From the NCBI GenBank assembly GCA_963931865.1, contig OZ007507.1, positions 19,285,985 to 19,349,984 of the forward strand: a DNA stretch of 64,000 bases, read 5' to 3'. This stretch comes from Axinella damicornis (taxonomy: Eukaryota; Porifera; Demospongiae; Axinellida; Axinellidae). Positions within the stretch are counted from its first letter, which is position 1. The number at the start of each line of letters is the position of its first letter. A program made the position numbers and the translations under genes. The notes beneath the pieces are model-generated. The model was not told the origin of the DNA. It saw only the letters and a list, made by a program, of their open reading frames with translations, and ran no database searches. Shown here one piece after another: positions 34,627 through 47,088 of this stretch.

Positions 34627-35099
34627 TATTGATAAATGCCCAGAGAGTTTATTGAAGTGGTGTACAAAATTAAAAGTGTTCCTGGGTGATGGTAGCTAAT
34701 TTAGCATTGGAAATTGCACATTTTGACCATAATAAGGAACCATGTTATGAAAATCAGTGAAGTGTGCAAGCCACACTGCTGCTTCCACACGATAAGTCTT
34801 TGGACGTTATCGGTACCAGCCCTCGTCAGCCATGCTGGGGTGAGTGGTAGGCAGAGACTGCTAGCGTAATTTGCAACATAAACGGTAGGCTGTATCCTTA
34901 CAACTTAGTGACAGGAAGCTCGTTCTTGCGCTGGAATTACACATTGATAGTGTTCAACAGCATACTTCCTGCACCAGAGGATACCAGCCTGGTGAACTAA
35001 GGGAGCTGTGGTGCACAGACTTTTCCATGCACGCATGCATTTCAAGTACTCGTCAGATAGTTATGCAGTGGTATAATCATATCCATACATCCTGCAGGA

Positions 35100-38000
35100 A
35101 TGGGCTACAGTCACCTCCTACTAGCAGTGCTGTTATGCTGCACTGCCAACGTTAACACACACTCAGTGTACGGAACTGTCATACACATCCCTTCACTCAA
35201 CCAATCCTCCACCAACTCTCTAGCCTACTATCTGTGTGAGGGTGCTGGAAACCTAACGAGCAACACCACCATCGTTCTCTCTCACACCATTGTACACTAC
35301 ATCCCTCCTGGCCCATTCTGCCTTGTTGAGAATATAACAGGCCTTACCATATATGGGAACAGCTTAGATAATCCAGCTGTGGTGAAATGTAACTCCACCA
35401 GTCATGACGTGAGGGGATTTGGGTTCTTCAATGTCACAAATCTCTCCATTTCAAACATTGTTGTAAAGAGCTGCGGTGGAGTCATTGACCAGAATGCTAC
35501 CAAGTACATCAATATCTCGTTCTTCTACTTTCAGCCAGGCCAGAGAGCTGTATTCCTCTTCAATCACTGTTTTGACCTGATGTTGGACCGTACTGAGATC
35601 AGGGAGTATAAGGGATTCGCTGTTGTTTGTGCAAATGTGATGGGAAGAAGTTCAGTGACCAAAACTGTGCTAAGCAGCTGTTCACCACTTCAATATAACT
35701 GCACAGCTGTAGGTGCATTTATGTTCTATGTGGACAGTGAACTACCACACATAAATTCATGGCACAATGCCACTACTACTCTCACCATTTCCGAGTGTAA
35801 TGTTCATGGAAACTCTTGTCCTTGGTGTCCAGTAATATATACTTACTCCAACCCCCCATTTCCCGATATTCCTACCACTGCAGCCCAAGGAGTCAACGTT
35901 GCATTTTCACAGCAGTCATACTTTGTGCATATCTATATACAGCAAAGCAACTTCTCTTCACATGAAGAATATCCTTGGCTTTCAAGTGGCCTTCTTCTCC
36001 TGCACGTATTCAAGGATTCTGTGATGTCCAAGGTGACTATTGATGATGAGTGCATATTTGACGATCAGGGTTTGGAAGTCAGGTATTACTTTAAAACAGA
36101 CATTGTGAACTATGGCAGTAGTGCTACAGTTTATGCAATAGAAATCAAGAATTCTGTATTTTTGAACACCCACATGAATATATCTCTTGAACAACAACAG
36201 CATTTGCCTAGCAGGTTCACAAAAGTTTCTCTTAATGATGTCAAAATGATTAACAACATTATAATTGCACAAAACACTCATGGAAACCTGATCCTGGAAA
36301 TGAACAACATGCAATTTATTTCTCCTGGAGAATTTACTGGATCCGAAATTATTATGGTTTCTTTGGCCAATTTCTCTATTTCTAGTAATTTAGAGTCACA
36401 GAGTCAGTTCAAATTTGCTACGATAACTGCCATTGACACAGATGTGCATCTGAGTGGAAATCTATCATTTACAAACACTGGACTCATTTTGTACGGAACC
36501 TCCCACCTCATTCTTCAAGAGCCACTGTCTGCCATGTTTGTTGGCAAACCACCTATTGGTAACTACAGTTTGAGTGTAATGACTGGATAGGGCATATGTC
36601 TTTTATGACTACTGTTCCTTCAGTAGTCATAAAAGACATATGCCCTATCCAGTTCAGCACTCCACACATCTACACACCTGATAACATCACGGATATTGAC
36701 ATCCATCTGACCTTCAACAGTACATCTGCAACAGCATATGATTATGCTGTTTATGCAACTACCACTAAGTGTGAACTGAATGGGATTACTAATGTTACTA
36801 ATGTTACTCCCCGTGAGGTCTACATGGCTACTTTTCATACTGCAAATGATCCTAACATCTTCCGTCACATATCATCACAACCAACCAATCTAACTTTATC
36901 TTGCAAGTGCAGGTCTACGGATAGAGAGACCAATTGTTCAAAATCATTAATTTTTGGTTTGTCCGTTGCAACGTATCCCGGGAAAACATTTCAGATTGGT
37001 ATTGCAGTTACTGATGAAAATTCCAATCCAGCTTCTGGCATTGTTACAGCTGAGTTTATAAATCAACCTTTCACACTTGGACAAGAGCAAGGTACAATTC
37101 AGTTTTTCGGAAAAACCAAATGTTCCATGCACAGCTTCACAGTAAAGAGCACACTGCCAACTACAGGCTCAGTGCCAATGTCTTTTATACTTTCATCATC
37201 CATACTAGGCCCGGTCATTGTTGTACCCAGAGATGTACTAGTATATGTACACATGCTGGACTGCCCTGCAGGATTTATGAACATTGAGGGCATGTGCAAT
37301 TGCATTCCTCTCCTTGCCATGTATGGTGCAGTCTGCAACATTGACACTGGCATTATGATTCCTAGTGATCCATGGATTGGTTTCATGAATAACAAGGTAG
37401 AAGTGAGCAGAAATTGTCCAGCAGGCTACTGCAAACCACAGGTTGACCTCTCTGTAATAGGTTCTGTCTGTAATGGCAAGAGAACTGGAGTTTTGTGTGG
37501 ACTATGCAACAGTACAGATGGCCTCAGTGTTCAGTTTGGATCAACTAAATGCAGCAAGTGCTCGAGTATGTGGCTACTGAGTATAGCAGTGTATGCACTG
37601 GCTGGGGTCTTGCTTGTTTTACTGCTCTTTGTCCTGCGACTGACTGTGGACAAAGGTACAGTGAATGGCCTAATATTCTATGCCAACATTCTTGGAATAA
37701 ATGCAAGATTTTTCCTCCAAGACAGCAAACTGCAATTCTTGCTAATCTTTATATCGCTGGTTAACCTTGAGCTAGGCTTTCCAGTCTGCTTCTACAATGG
37801 AATGAACGACATAGTCAAAACTGGCTTGCAGTTTGTATTTCCCATCTATATCTGGAGCATTGTGATTTTTATCATTCTTGCCAGTCGCTATTCCACAAGG
37901 GTATCCAGACTAACGTCATGGTCATCAGTTCAGGTCCTTTCCACGCTTATCCACCTGTCCTACTGTAAATTGCTGATCACAACAGTTGATATCCTGGTTC

Positions 38001-38731
38001 ACCAAACCATTGAAACAGAATCTCACAATGGTAGCATTAACACTTACACTGCGTGGTATTTTGATGGTAATGTCCAGTATCTCACTGAGGGCCACATTGT
38101 CTTATTCATACTTGCACTGATGACACTAACACTCTTCATCATTCCGTACACCATCGTCCTCACAGGAGCCTCATTCTTTGTCAGGTACAAAGTGATCAAC
38201 TACTTCAAGCCCGTATTCGATGCTTACTACGGGCCCTACAAGGACAAATGGCGTTTCTGGTTTGGGAGCCGACTTTGGGTTCTAGCCGCAATGCTTATTA
38301 TTTACACAACACTTGAAAACAGTGAAGAGCTTATGCTTCTGCTGCATTTGATTCTCCTTTCATTGTTTATCTTGGTCCAAGCATCCATTAAGCCATTCAA
38401 GAATGCTCTCATCGGATGGCTTGATCTGTTCTTCATGCTCAACTATTCAGCCGTGGCCCTAGTTACACTGTACTCCCTTTGCCAAAGAGGTGAAGCAATC
38501 GTAATGACAGGTGTGCTTGTTGCTACTACTTTAGTTGCTTTTATCGGCATCGTTCTCTACCACATTTACCTCACTTGCAACTTGCAACGATTCTGCCAAC
38601 AGTATCCACGAGTGAACATGCAAGGTGTTGGTGAATATGAGCCACTTGAAGGCAGTGGCTATGATCACGTGTACAATGCGGGATATGAAGACGCTAGATT
38701 CCGTGAACCACTTCTTGGAAGTCAGTCTTAA
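35100..38731 (+). pseudogene. array copy 5: interrupted by a 33-bp inverted duplication
   Basis: The first frame is open for 496 codons and stops at 36588-36590 inside the ectodomain. The rest (about 36596-38731) is open in another frame and carries the second beta region, the Cys-rich module, the membrane block and the tail. The cause is a perfect inverted repeat (36582-36653) that replaced the normal sequence. It brings in a TAG and makes the interval 17 bp longer than in copy 8. The N-terminal part shares the SPLQYNC segment with copy 7 and the ISPGEFTGSE segment with copy 6. The Cys-rich module is also atypical, with several residues changed or missing around CKPQVDLS. The upstream region is of the copy-3 class. 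Confidence 0.85.
36582..36653. repeat. perfect 33-bp inverted repeat, 6-nt loop
   Basis: Bases 36582-36614 are the exact reverse complement of 36621-36653, with loop TTCCTT. The right arm corresponds to the normal gene sequence and the left arm is the novel inverted copy. Confidence 0.95.
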
Positions 38732-39397
38732 TAATGGTGTACCAATAGATAGCTGCATCACTTGTGGATTTAATTGTTTTGTACTGCATGGTATAATTTT
38801 CCCTGCCTATTCCTATTGATTTAGTGTAGCATAATTTTTCCAGTACCAGACTTCTTTGACGGCAATTTGAATTTCATTAGATGAGTGTATGCCATTAACG
38901 AATGTATAGTGTGACCTTCATCCATTATTGTTGTGCTGTGATGATTATAATCTCGATTATAGTATTATCACTGATCCTTTTGTGCATACTTCCGTTAGTG
39001 CATACTCCTGTATAGTGGAGTATGCATCACCGACGGATAGCATGTCCTAGATCTTCAACACTTTTGAGTATCTTATAGATTAGTATTCTCTAGTAATCTC
39101 TAGCATTCTTTCTCTGCAAATCTGTGGTAGTATTTCATACCATGGGACATCTCTGGAACTTTGGGGGTAATCCCTGGGATTCAGCAGATGATGTACCCGT
39201 GGTCATACTAAACCCAAAGTTGAGTCCAACTGAACAAAAAGTGAGGTTAATATATTGTGTGTGAACTTGAGGTTCTGTTAGAACACACCAGTTCAGAGAA
39301 CTAAAACTCTTGGATGTCGTCTCTTCTAGTGTAAGCTACAGCAGTTGGATATCATCTCTTCTTGTACAGTGTTTTGCAAGACCGTCATCCAGATCCA

Positions 39398-39551
39398 GAG
39401 GAGGGATAAGGAGGGGAGGGAGGGAAGGGAAGGTAGGAGAGGGAGGAGTGGGGGGAGGGAGAGACAGAAAGAAGGAAAGGGGCATGCAGGAGGGAGGGAA
39501 GGATCAAAGAAAAGGAGGAGGGGAAGGGAGAGGAGGGTGCACGTGGGTAGG
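39398..39551 (+). repeat. polypurine tract
   Basis: This is the U5 copy of the GA-rich tract. GCATGC and GCACGT interrupt it. Confidence 0.85.
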
Positions 39552-39860
39552 ATACTGTACATGATTGTTCAAGTGGACTCAATATAGAATGTGTGTATGG
39601 TATACATAGGTAACTACCAGCTTGTAATTAGCTATAGGACAATAAAATTAATAGTGCCTGACTGTGCAATTCTGCTGCTTGAGGTAATACTTACACTAAG
39701 GTACAATTCGGGGATGAGGTGAGATAATCCCCTCACCCTTCTCATGCACCTGAATCCATGCACTTGTCATCTGTCTGTATTCTCATGGTCTACTCTTAGC
39801 TAACCTCAGGTATCTTATGTCATGATCACTTCCTGTTGTCCTTTTGTCTTTAACAGGCAC

Positions 39861-39953
39861 ATGGAGTTCAACAATACTTGGTACAAGCGTTACCCAGGCA
39901 ACAGATATGAGCTGTACATAACAAAAGACATTATTAACTTGTCAGTCATATGA
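39861..39953 (+). other. micro-ORF behind acceptor-like site (U5)
   Basis: It has 30 codons and a TGA, identical in protein to the U3 copy except at the last codon (Ile here, Val there). Confidence 0.3.
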
Positions 39954-40062
39954 ACTGCATATGACCTAAGTAAAGTTCCCCTTGCAACAATGACCCAGCT
40001 GTCGGCAAATACAAAGCACAATGCAATATTAATGGAACTCAGTGAATTAATTTTGTTTACTA

Positions 40063-40821
40063 CCGTATATCTTCTAAAAATTCGGCATGTTTTTAATAAT
40101 TATTCATGAGCCTTGCCGTAATAATTAGAAGTAAAATCGCAAAATTTGTACCAAAATGCAAAAGTGCCGAATAATTAGAAGTGCTACCCGCGGTCGGTCG
40201 GTCGTTTTTTTTCACTCGAGATTCAAGTCTCAAGATCAAGATCGAGCAGCAGAGCAGCTATACCGCGTACCGGCAGGGCGAGGTACGTAGTCTTTCCTCT
40301 TGGTACAGACTGTGACACTCCATACTTTCCACTAGCACCTGCGTCGGCCTGAATAGTCGGTGTACGAAGCGAACGATCTCGAACTGTGCCGCTGGCTGTA
40401 CCCGGGCCCGGTACTCACCCCGTGTCGTTCTAGGTTCATCTGTGACTCTCAGGCCGGGTCAGGGCAAGACTTGGAGGTTTGCGAGTGTACTTCAGCGCAG
40501 GGCTTTCACCAATTGGTCAACATGGCACGTAGCTAGCTACGTCGAAGCGATCGGTTGACTTCCAGGGGCTCGTGTGCATTGGCGACAGCTTAAAGCTTTC
40601 ACCGCTTGGGGCTTAAACAGCACCGAACTCACCGATCTCTCTCCCTGACTGGCTTGTATAAGCCTCTCGGACAGGACGGCAAGCTGCCGAAAACGTATTG
40701 CAATTAGAGATTAAATTCCGTAATATTTGGGAATTCCCTTGCCGAAAATTAGAGACAATTTTTCCCATTTGCGTTAGGGTGCCGAATAATTAGGGATGCC
40801 GAATTTTTAGAAGATATACGG
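40063..40821. mobile_element. TA-flanked MITE, 759 bp
   Basis: The left end CCGTATATCTTCTAAAAATT is matched exactly by the reverse complement of the right end, giving terminal inverted repeats of at least 25 bp, with TA on both sides (40061-40062, 40822-40823). GCCGAATAATTAGA-like subrepeats occur near both ends. The middle is GC-rich and unlike the spacer. U3 has the empty site. Confidence 0.85.
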
Positions 40822-41378
40822 TATTCATTATTAATTTGTATGAGTAATTGGCATTGTTGACAGCTAGAGATCCTTATCAGTCATGTGAGCTGCAACACTA
40901 ATAAACTACTAAGTGAAATTCCCAGCCCTTGCAGCTGCGTGAACTTCGTATGCAGTCGCTAGGTTCATTGCAGTGAATCAGCGGTGGGGACCCTCGGCAT
41001 TCCAGAAATACCCTCTGCAACTGGATAGCACTGACTGCTGAAACCACTAGTGTAGGCATGTGAGTTTTCCTGGCATGCCATGTGCACTCCTGACCATAGT
41101 ACTGCGTAGCCATTAAGATCTACTACGCTGGGTTGTATGAGCACTGGCTATGTTGGGTTGTACATTGTACAAGGACTACTTGGTTCTCACAAACACAATA
41201 TCCATGACATCATCTTTCTTCATTGATATTGGGCTATTGGTTTGCAATTCAGTTGATATTATAGTTACCAATACAGTAATTTGTGACTAATGCTGCACGT
41301 CCTTTGTCTACCAACCTGGGTGAATGTGTATATGCTTCATGATCAAATTAAACACCTGTAGCTACTTTCTTTGTGCAG

Positions 41379-41523
41379 TGACCACCTGATGATATTAAAC
41401 TGAGTGAAGCACGTTAGTGACAATCAAGTTGAGATCTAGCGTGCGGCACACACCCTCAGGACTGTCTGGGCCAGTGGTATAATACAACACTGCCATGCCA
41501 GGTCAGATGATGCATGCTGCAGT
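41379..41523 (+). other. candidate 145-nt noncoding exon (U5)
   Basis: It is bounded by TTTCTTTGTGCAG and GTAAGTATC, the same as U3. Confidence 0.4.
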
Positions 41524-41822
41524 GTAAGTATCCATGCACTCTGTATTAGTTTTCCCTTCCCTAAATTCCCCTCCAGAAATTCCCCCTCCATAGGAGAGGA
41601 AATATGTTTTATCATTAACCCACACCGGAATTTTAAGTGATAATGGTTCATGTTTGCAGTTGGGTATACTGAAGTTGGTGATGAAAGCAAGGATCATGAA
41701 CTTGCATTGCGGTATGCGTTTGTATGCTGATGGTGTTTGCATTACAGTCTCATACCCAAATCCCACACCGTGTGAGAGCTGTCTGGTTGCACACAGCCTC
41801 ATTCCCAGGTGCTTGGGAAAAT

Positions 41823-41876
41823 CTAGTCTCAGTACCAGACCCTCGCACACATGCGAGGGTCTGGTACCGAGACTAG
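41823..41876. repeat. 25-bp-arm hairpin (U5)
   Basis: Same hairpin as in U3, with one mismatch and loop CACA. Confidence 0.8.
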
Positions 41877-43045
41877 GGAAAATCAGGATCCAGTATCTAG
41901 CATTATAACCACACAACAATTTCAAGTACAAGTCTTGATAATAGTGTAAGGCCTTTGGCTGTTACCAGCGCAGTTTGGTCCATCAGGTGGCAGGCAAGTA
42001 CCCCAGTGTGGAGGTAACTGGTGCACCCACTTTTGAAGAGTATACCAGTAATGCCTCCTGGACATAAATAATGCTAGTAACTATACATGCCACAGAAGAG
42101 CACACCAATCAGTGTGAGAGCTGGCGGAGGGCACCAAACACATGCAGAGGAGCTGTGCACAAGGTGAGAATAGCTAGGAAAGAATGACAGAGAGGACTGG
42201 TGGAGCTGTGCCTGCCAAAGCAACACCGCACCATGGACTGGCAGGAGTGCTGGTAGGACTTAGGATCAATCCTATTTTCTGTATGCAAACTTGAAACTTG
42301 CATCAGTTTGGGATACCGGTATATACTCGATTTACTTATGAATTTATAACTGTTTGAACTCATGCTCTATATACCAGTGTTTGCATGTAACCCTCCCTAC
42401 AGCCACTACCTCTATAGTGGTTTACAATAGGTAGTGCAAGTTCCCAATAATATCAGCAGCCACCCGATAATATTACCATCACCATAATATTATACGTTTG
42501 GCAATTCATGCATGCAGCAATGATCCCAAGACATGCTCTCCATAACCGCTATATAGGAATACAATCACACACCACTGCAAAGAATTATTATTGCAACTCT
42601 TTACATGATTTTATGGGATGAGGGTAGGTTCCTACACACCCAAAGCACATGATGCAAAGCAGAAACTGAATTTTCCACAAGGGCTGGGAAAGACCACAGA
42701 TAGCAGCTACTCTACAAGCTCACTGCAATAACTATTCAACCACTGCCTTCGTAATCAGAGTTGGAAAGTGCTGACATGGTTACATGTGATGGTAGCTATA
42801 CTCCCTTGAAACTGGAGTACTGCAACAATCAAAGTTGCTACAAGTGTTCAATTATACCTATAAACACTATGAGTTCACATGGCGTGCAAGGATTGTCAAA
42901 GGAACAATACCCTTTGCTGTGTGACAAGCAATATTGATGAATGCCCAGTGAGTTGATGGTATAGTGCAGACAAAAGTGTTTCTGGGTGATGATAATAAGC
43001 ATTCCTTGATGACAATGACCGAGCATTGGAAATAGCACTTTTTGA

Positions 43046-43055
43046 CCATATAAGG
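43046..43055. promoter_or_regulatory. CArG-like box CCATATAAGG (copy 6)
   Basis: It lies 425 bp before the ATG of copy 6. Confidence 0.35.
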
Positions 43056-43470
43056 AACCAGGTGATGACAATTGCTAGAGTGTGCAATCCACACCGCTGC
43101 TTCCAAGTGATAACTAATAGCTAGGTTATTGGATGTTGAACACTGGTTACTTCGATCACCAATGTACTAACTAATGAGCTTCCTGCCACTCTTAAGCAAT
43201 AAGTTAATGTTAATTGTAAGGATACACCGTTTATGTGCCATTGGCAAGCGACACTAGCAGTGTCACGGTCTCCCAGTCACCCAGCACCACTGATGAGGGC
43301 TGGTATTGACAATTAACAGTGGACGTCCTGCACTGGAGATGACTCTAAATAACACCTGCCTGGTGAACTAAGGGAGCTGTTTTAAACTGTTTAAACTTTT
43401 ACATGCATGCATTTCAGGTACTCGCCTACAGATAGTGATCACCATAACCGTATACATACCTCCTGCAGGA

Positions 43471-46400
43471 ATGGGCTACAGTCACCTCCTACTAGCAGTG
43501 CTGTTATGCTGCACTGCCAACACACACTCAGTGTACGGAACTGTCATACACATCCCTTCACAAGATACACTCAACCAATCCTCCACCAACTCTCTAGCCT
43601 ACTATCTGTGTGAGGGTGCTGGAAACCTGACGAGCAACACCACCATTGTTCTCTCTCACACCATCGTACACTACATCCCTCCTGGCCCATTCTGCCTGGT
43701 TGAGAATATAGCAGGCCTTACCATATATGGGAACAGCTCAGATACTCCAGCTGTGGTGAAATGTAACTCCACAAGTCATGACGTGAGGGGATTTGGGTTC
43801 TTCAATGTAACAAATCTCTCCATTTCAAACATTGTTGTAGAGAGCTGCGGTGGAGTCATTGACCAGAATGCTACCAAACATATCAATATCTCGTTGTTCT
43901 ACTTTCAGCCAGGCCAGAGAGCTGTATTCCTCTTCAATCACTGTTTTGACCTGATGTTGGACCGTACTGAGATCAGGGAGTACAAGGGATTCGCTGTTGT
44001 TGGTGCAAATGTGATGGGAAGAAGCTCAGTGTCCAAAACCATGCTAACCAGCAATTCACCGGGTGGAGAAATCTGCACAGCTGTAGGTGCATTCATATTC
44101 TATGTGGACAGTGATCTACCACACATAAATTCATGGCACAATCTCACAACTACTCTCACCATTTCTGAGTGTAATGTTCATGGCAACTCTCGTCCTCAGT
44201 GTCCAGTAATATATACTTACTCCAACCCCCCATTTCCCGATATTCCTACCACTGCAGCCCAAGGAGTCAATGTTGCATTTTCACAGCAGTCATACTTTGT
44301 GCATATCCATATACAGCAAAGCAACTTCTCTTCAGAAGAAGAGTATGCTTCAAGTGGCCTTCTTCTCCTGCACGTATTCAAGGATTCTGTGATGTCCAAG
44401 GTGACTATTGATGATGAGTGCATATTTGACGATCAGAGTTTGGAAGTCAGGTATTACTTTAAAACAGGCATTGTGAACTATGGCAGTAGTGCTACAGTTT
44501 ATGCAATAGAAATCAAGAATTCTGTATTTTTGAACACCCACATGAATATATCTCTTGAACAACAACAGCATTTGCCTAGCAGGTTCACAAAAGTTTCTCT
44601 TAATGATGTCAAAATGATTAACAACAACATTATAATTGCACAAAACACTCTTGGAAACCTGATCCTGGAAATGAACAACATGCAATTTATTTCTCCTGGA
44701 GAATTTACTGGATCCGAAATTATTATGGTTTCTTTGGCCAATTTCTCTATTTCTAGTAATTTAGAGTCACAGAGTCAGTTCAAATTCGCTACGATAACTG
44801 CCATTGATACAGATGTGCATCTGAGTGGAAACCTGTCATTTGCAAACACTGGACTCCGTTTGCTCGGAACCTCCCACCTCATTCTTCAAGAACCCCTGTC
44901 TGCCATGTTTGTTGGTAAACCTATTGGTAACTACAGTTTGATTGTAATGACTACAATTCTTCTCATTCCTTTGGAAGTCATGACAGAAAAGTGCCCTATC
45001 CAGTTCAGCACTCCACACATCTACACACCTGATAACATCGACATCCATCTGACCTTCAACAGTACATCTGCAATAGCATATGATTATGCTGTTTATGCAA
45101 CTACCACTAAGTGTAAACTGAATGGGATTACTAATGTTACTCCCCGTGAGGTCTACATGGCTACTTTTCATATTGCAAATGATCCTAATATCTTCCGTCA
45201 CATATCGTCACAACCAACCAATCTAACTATTTCTTGCAAGTGCAGGTCTATGGATAGGGAAAGCCATTCTTCAAAATCAGGTTTTGATTATGCAAATGTG
45301 TCCGTTGCAACCTATCCTGGGAAAACATTTCAGATTGGTATTGCAGTTACTGATGAAAATTCCAATCCAGCTCCTGGCATTGTTATAGCTCAGTTTGCAA
45401 ATCCCCGTTTCACATTTGGACAATTAGAGCAAGGTACAATTCAGTTCTTTGGAAAAACCAACTGTTCCATGCACAGCTTCACAGTAAACAGCACACTGCC
45501 AACAACTACAGGCTCAGCGCCAATGTCTTTTATGCTGACATACACCCAACGCCTATACTTTGCTGTACCCGGAACGGTACATGTGCACATGCTGGACTGC
45601 CCTACAGGATTTGTGAACCCTGATGGCATATGTAAGTGCATACCTCTCCTTGTCAGGTATGGTGCAGACTGCAACATTGACACTAGTAGCATTAAGATTC
45701 CTATCTACTCGGATGCGTGGATTGGTGTCGTGAATAATCTCACAGTAGGAGTGAGCAAGACCTGTCCAGCAGGCTACTGCAACTTGGGAGAGGTAGACTT
45801 CTCTAGATTAGGTTCAGTCTGTGATGGAAACAGAACTGGAGTTGTGTGTGGACAATGTGACAATGGCCTCAGTGTTCAGTTTGGGTCAACCAAATGCAGC
45901 AGGTGCGCGAGTATGTGGCTACTGAGTATAGCAGTGTATGCACTGGCTGGGGTCTTGCTTGTTTTACTGCTCTTTGTCCTGCAACTAACTGTGGACAAAG
46001 GTACAGTGAATGGACTAATACTTTATGCCAACATTTTTGGAATAAATGCAAGATTTTTCCTCCGAGACGGCAAACTACAATTCCTGCTAATCTTTATATC
46101 GCTGGTCAACCTTGAGCTAGGCTTTCCAGTCTGCTTCTACAATGGAATGAACGACATAGTCAAAACTGGTTTGCAGTTTGTATTTCCCATCTATATCTGG
46201 AGCATCGTGATTTTTATCATTTTTGCGAGTCACTATTCCACAAGGGTATCCAGACTAACGTCACGGTCATCAGCTCAGGTCCTTGCCACACTTATCCACC
46301 TGTCCTACTCCAAGCTGCTGAGCACAACAGTTGATATCCTGATTTACGAGACCATTGAAACAGAATCTCACAATGGTAGCATTAACAACACTTACACCGC

Positions 46401-47088
46401 ATGGTACTTTGATGGGAACGTCCAGTATCTCACTGAGGGCCACATTGTCTTATTCATACTTGCACTGATGACACTAACACTCTTCATCATTCCGTACACC
46501 ATCGTCCTCACAGGAGCCTCATTCTTTGTCAGGTACAAAGTGATCAACTACTTCAAGCCTGTGTTCGATGCTTACTATGGACCATACAAGGACAAATGGC
46601 GTTTCTGGTTTGGGAGCCGACTTTGGGTGCTGGTAGCAATGCTTATAATTTACATAACACTTCAATACAGTGAAGAGCTTATGCTTCTGCTGCATTTGAT
46701 ACTCCTTTTATTGTTTATCTTGGTCCAAGCATCCATTAAGCCATTCAAGAATGCTCTCATCGGATGGCTTGATCTGTTCTTCATGCTCAACTACTCAGCC
46801 GTGGCCCTAGTTACACTGTACAACCATTCCCAAAGAAGTGAAGCGATCGTAATGACAACTGGCATGCTTGTTGTCACTGCTTTAGTCGCTTTTATCGGCA
46901 TCGTTCTCTACCACATTTACCTCGCCTGCAACTTGCAGCGATTCTGCCGACAAGATCCACGAGTGAACAAGGCCATGCAAGGTGTTGGTGAATATGAGCC
47001 ACTTGAGGGCAGTGGCTATGATCACGTGTACAATGCAGGATATGAAGACGCTAGATTCCGTGAGCCACTTCTTGGAAGTCAGTCTTAA
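43471..47088 (+). CDS. array copy 6: intact 1205-residue beta-helix/multi-TM surface protein
   Basis: The start is the ATG at 43471; the open frame continues 36 nt upstream only from a GTG. The domain order is as in copy 2. The ectodomain combines segments seen elsewhere: the EEEYASSG form of copy 4, the HMNISLEQQQHLPSRF and ISPGEFTGSE segments of copy 5, and the SGFDYANVSVATYPG form of copy 8. Here the usual sequon of the CSKS region is altered (ESHSSKS), removing a Cys that most copies have. The tail has an inserted KA (VNKAMQGVG), like copies 3 and 8 (RA). No lesion was found, so it is probably functional. Confidence 0.9.
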   Translation: MGYSHLLLAVLLCCTANTHSVYGTVIHIPSQDTLNQSSTNSLAYYLCEGAGNLTSNTTIVLSHTIVHYIPPGPFCLVENIAGLTIYGNSSDTPAVVKCNSTSHDVRGFGFFNVTNLSISNIVVESCGGVIDQNATKHINISLFYFQPGQRAVFLFNHCFDLMLDRTEIREYKGFAVVGANVMGRSSVSKTMLTSNSPGGEICTAVGAFIFYVDSDLPHINSWHNLTTTLTISECNVHGNSRPQCPVIYTYSNPPFPDIPTTAAQGVNVAFSQQSYFVHIHIQQSNFSSEEEYASSGLLLLHVFKDSVMSKVTIDDECIFDDQSLEVRYYFKTGIVNYGSSATVYAIEIKNSVFLNTHMNISLEQQQHLPSRFTKVSLNDVKMINNNIIIAQNTLGNLILEMNNMQFISPGEFTGSEIIMVSLANFSISSNLESQSQFKFATITAIDTDVHLSGNLSFANTGLRLLGTSHLILQEPLSAMFVGKPIGNYSLIVMTTILLIPLEVMTEKCPIQFSTPHIYTPDNIDIHLTFNSTSAIAYDYAVYATTTKCKLNGITNVTPREVYMATFHIANDPNIFRHISSQPTNLTISCKCRSMDRESHSSKSGFDYANVSVATYPGKTFQIGIAVTDENSNPAPGIVIAQFANPRFTFGQLEQGTIQFFGKTNCSMHSFTVNSTLPTTTGSAPMSFMLTYTQRLYFAVPGTVHVHMLDCPTGFVNPDGICKCIPLLVRYGADCNIDTSSIKIPIYSDAWIGVVNNLTVGVSKTCPAGYCNLGEVDFSRLGSVCDGNRTGVVCGQCDNGLSVQFGSTKCSRCASMWLLSIAVYALAGVLLVLLLFVLQLTVDKGTVNGLILYANIFGINARFFLRDGKLQFLLIFISLVNLELGFPVCFYNGMNDIVKTGLQFVFPIYIWSIVIFIIFASHYSTRVSRLTSRSSAQVLATLIHLSYSKLLSTTVDILIYETIETESHNGSINNTYTAWYFDGNVQYLTEGHIVLFILALMTLTLFIIPYTIVLTGASFFVRYKVINYFKPVFDAYYGPYKDKWRFWFGSRLWVLVAMLIIYITLQYSEELMLLLHLILLLLFILVQASIKPFKNALIGWLDLFFMLNYSAVALVTLYNHSQRSEAIVMTTGMLVVTALVAFIGIVLYHIYLACNLQRFCRQDPRVNKAMQGVGEYEPLEGSGYDHVYNAGYEDARFREPLLGSQS

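Larger units (their letters stand above)
31283..35099. other. spacer U4 (type B)
   Basis: This spacer resumes the 3' flank of copy 4 after the retrotransposon and runs to copy 5. It resembles U2. It holds a copy of the candidate exon interrupted by a MITE (32579-33005), an expanded 35-bp minisatellite (33368-33643), a TA-flanked MITE (34143-34626) and a degenerate CArG-like site (34727-34737). No gene is supported. Confidence 0.7.
38732..43470. other. spacer U5 (chimeric, type B then A)
   Basis: The first 270 bp or so follow the type-B flank seen in U4. From about 39010 the sequence is type A, with a polypurine tract (39398-39551), the micro-ORF (39861-39953), a TA-flanked MITE (40063-40821), the 145-nt candidate exon (41379-41523), a hairpin (41823-41876) and a CArG-like box (43046-43055). 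About 40841-42060 is almost identical to U3. Confidence 0.7.

Noticed and set aside
43435..43470. Upstream extension of the reading frame (GTG-started) in copies 3, 6, 7 and 8
   Set aside because: Animal genes start at ATG. The ATG before GYSHLL is shared by all copies and is followed directly by a proper signal peptide.
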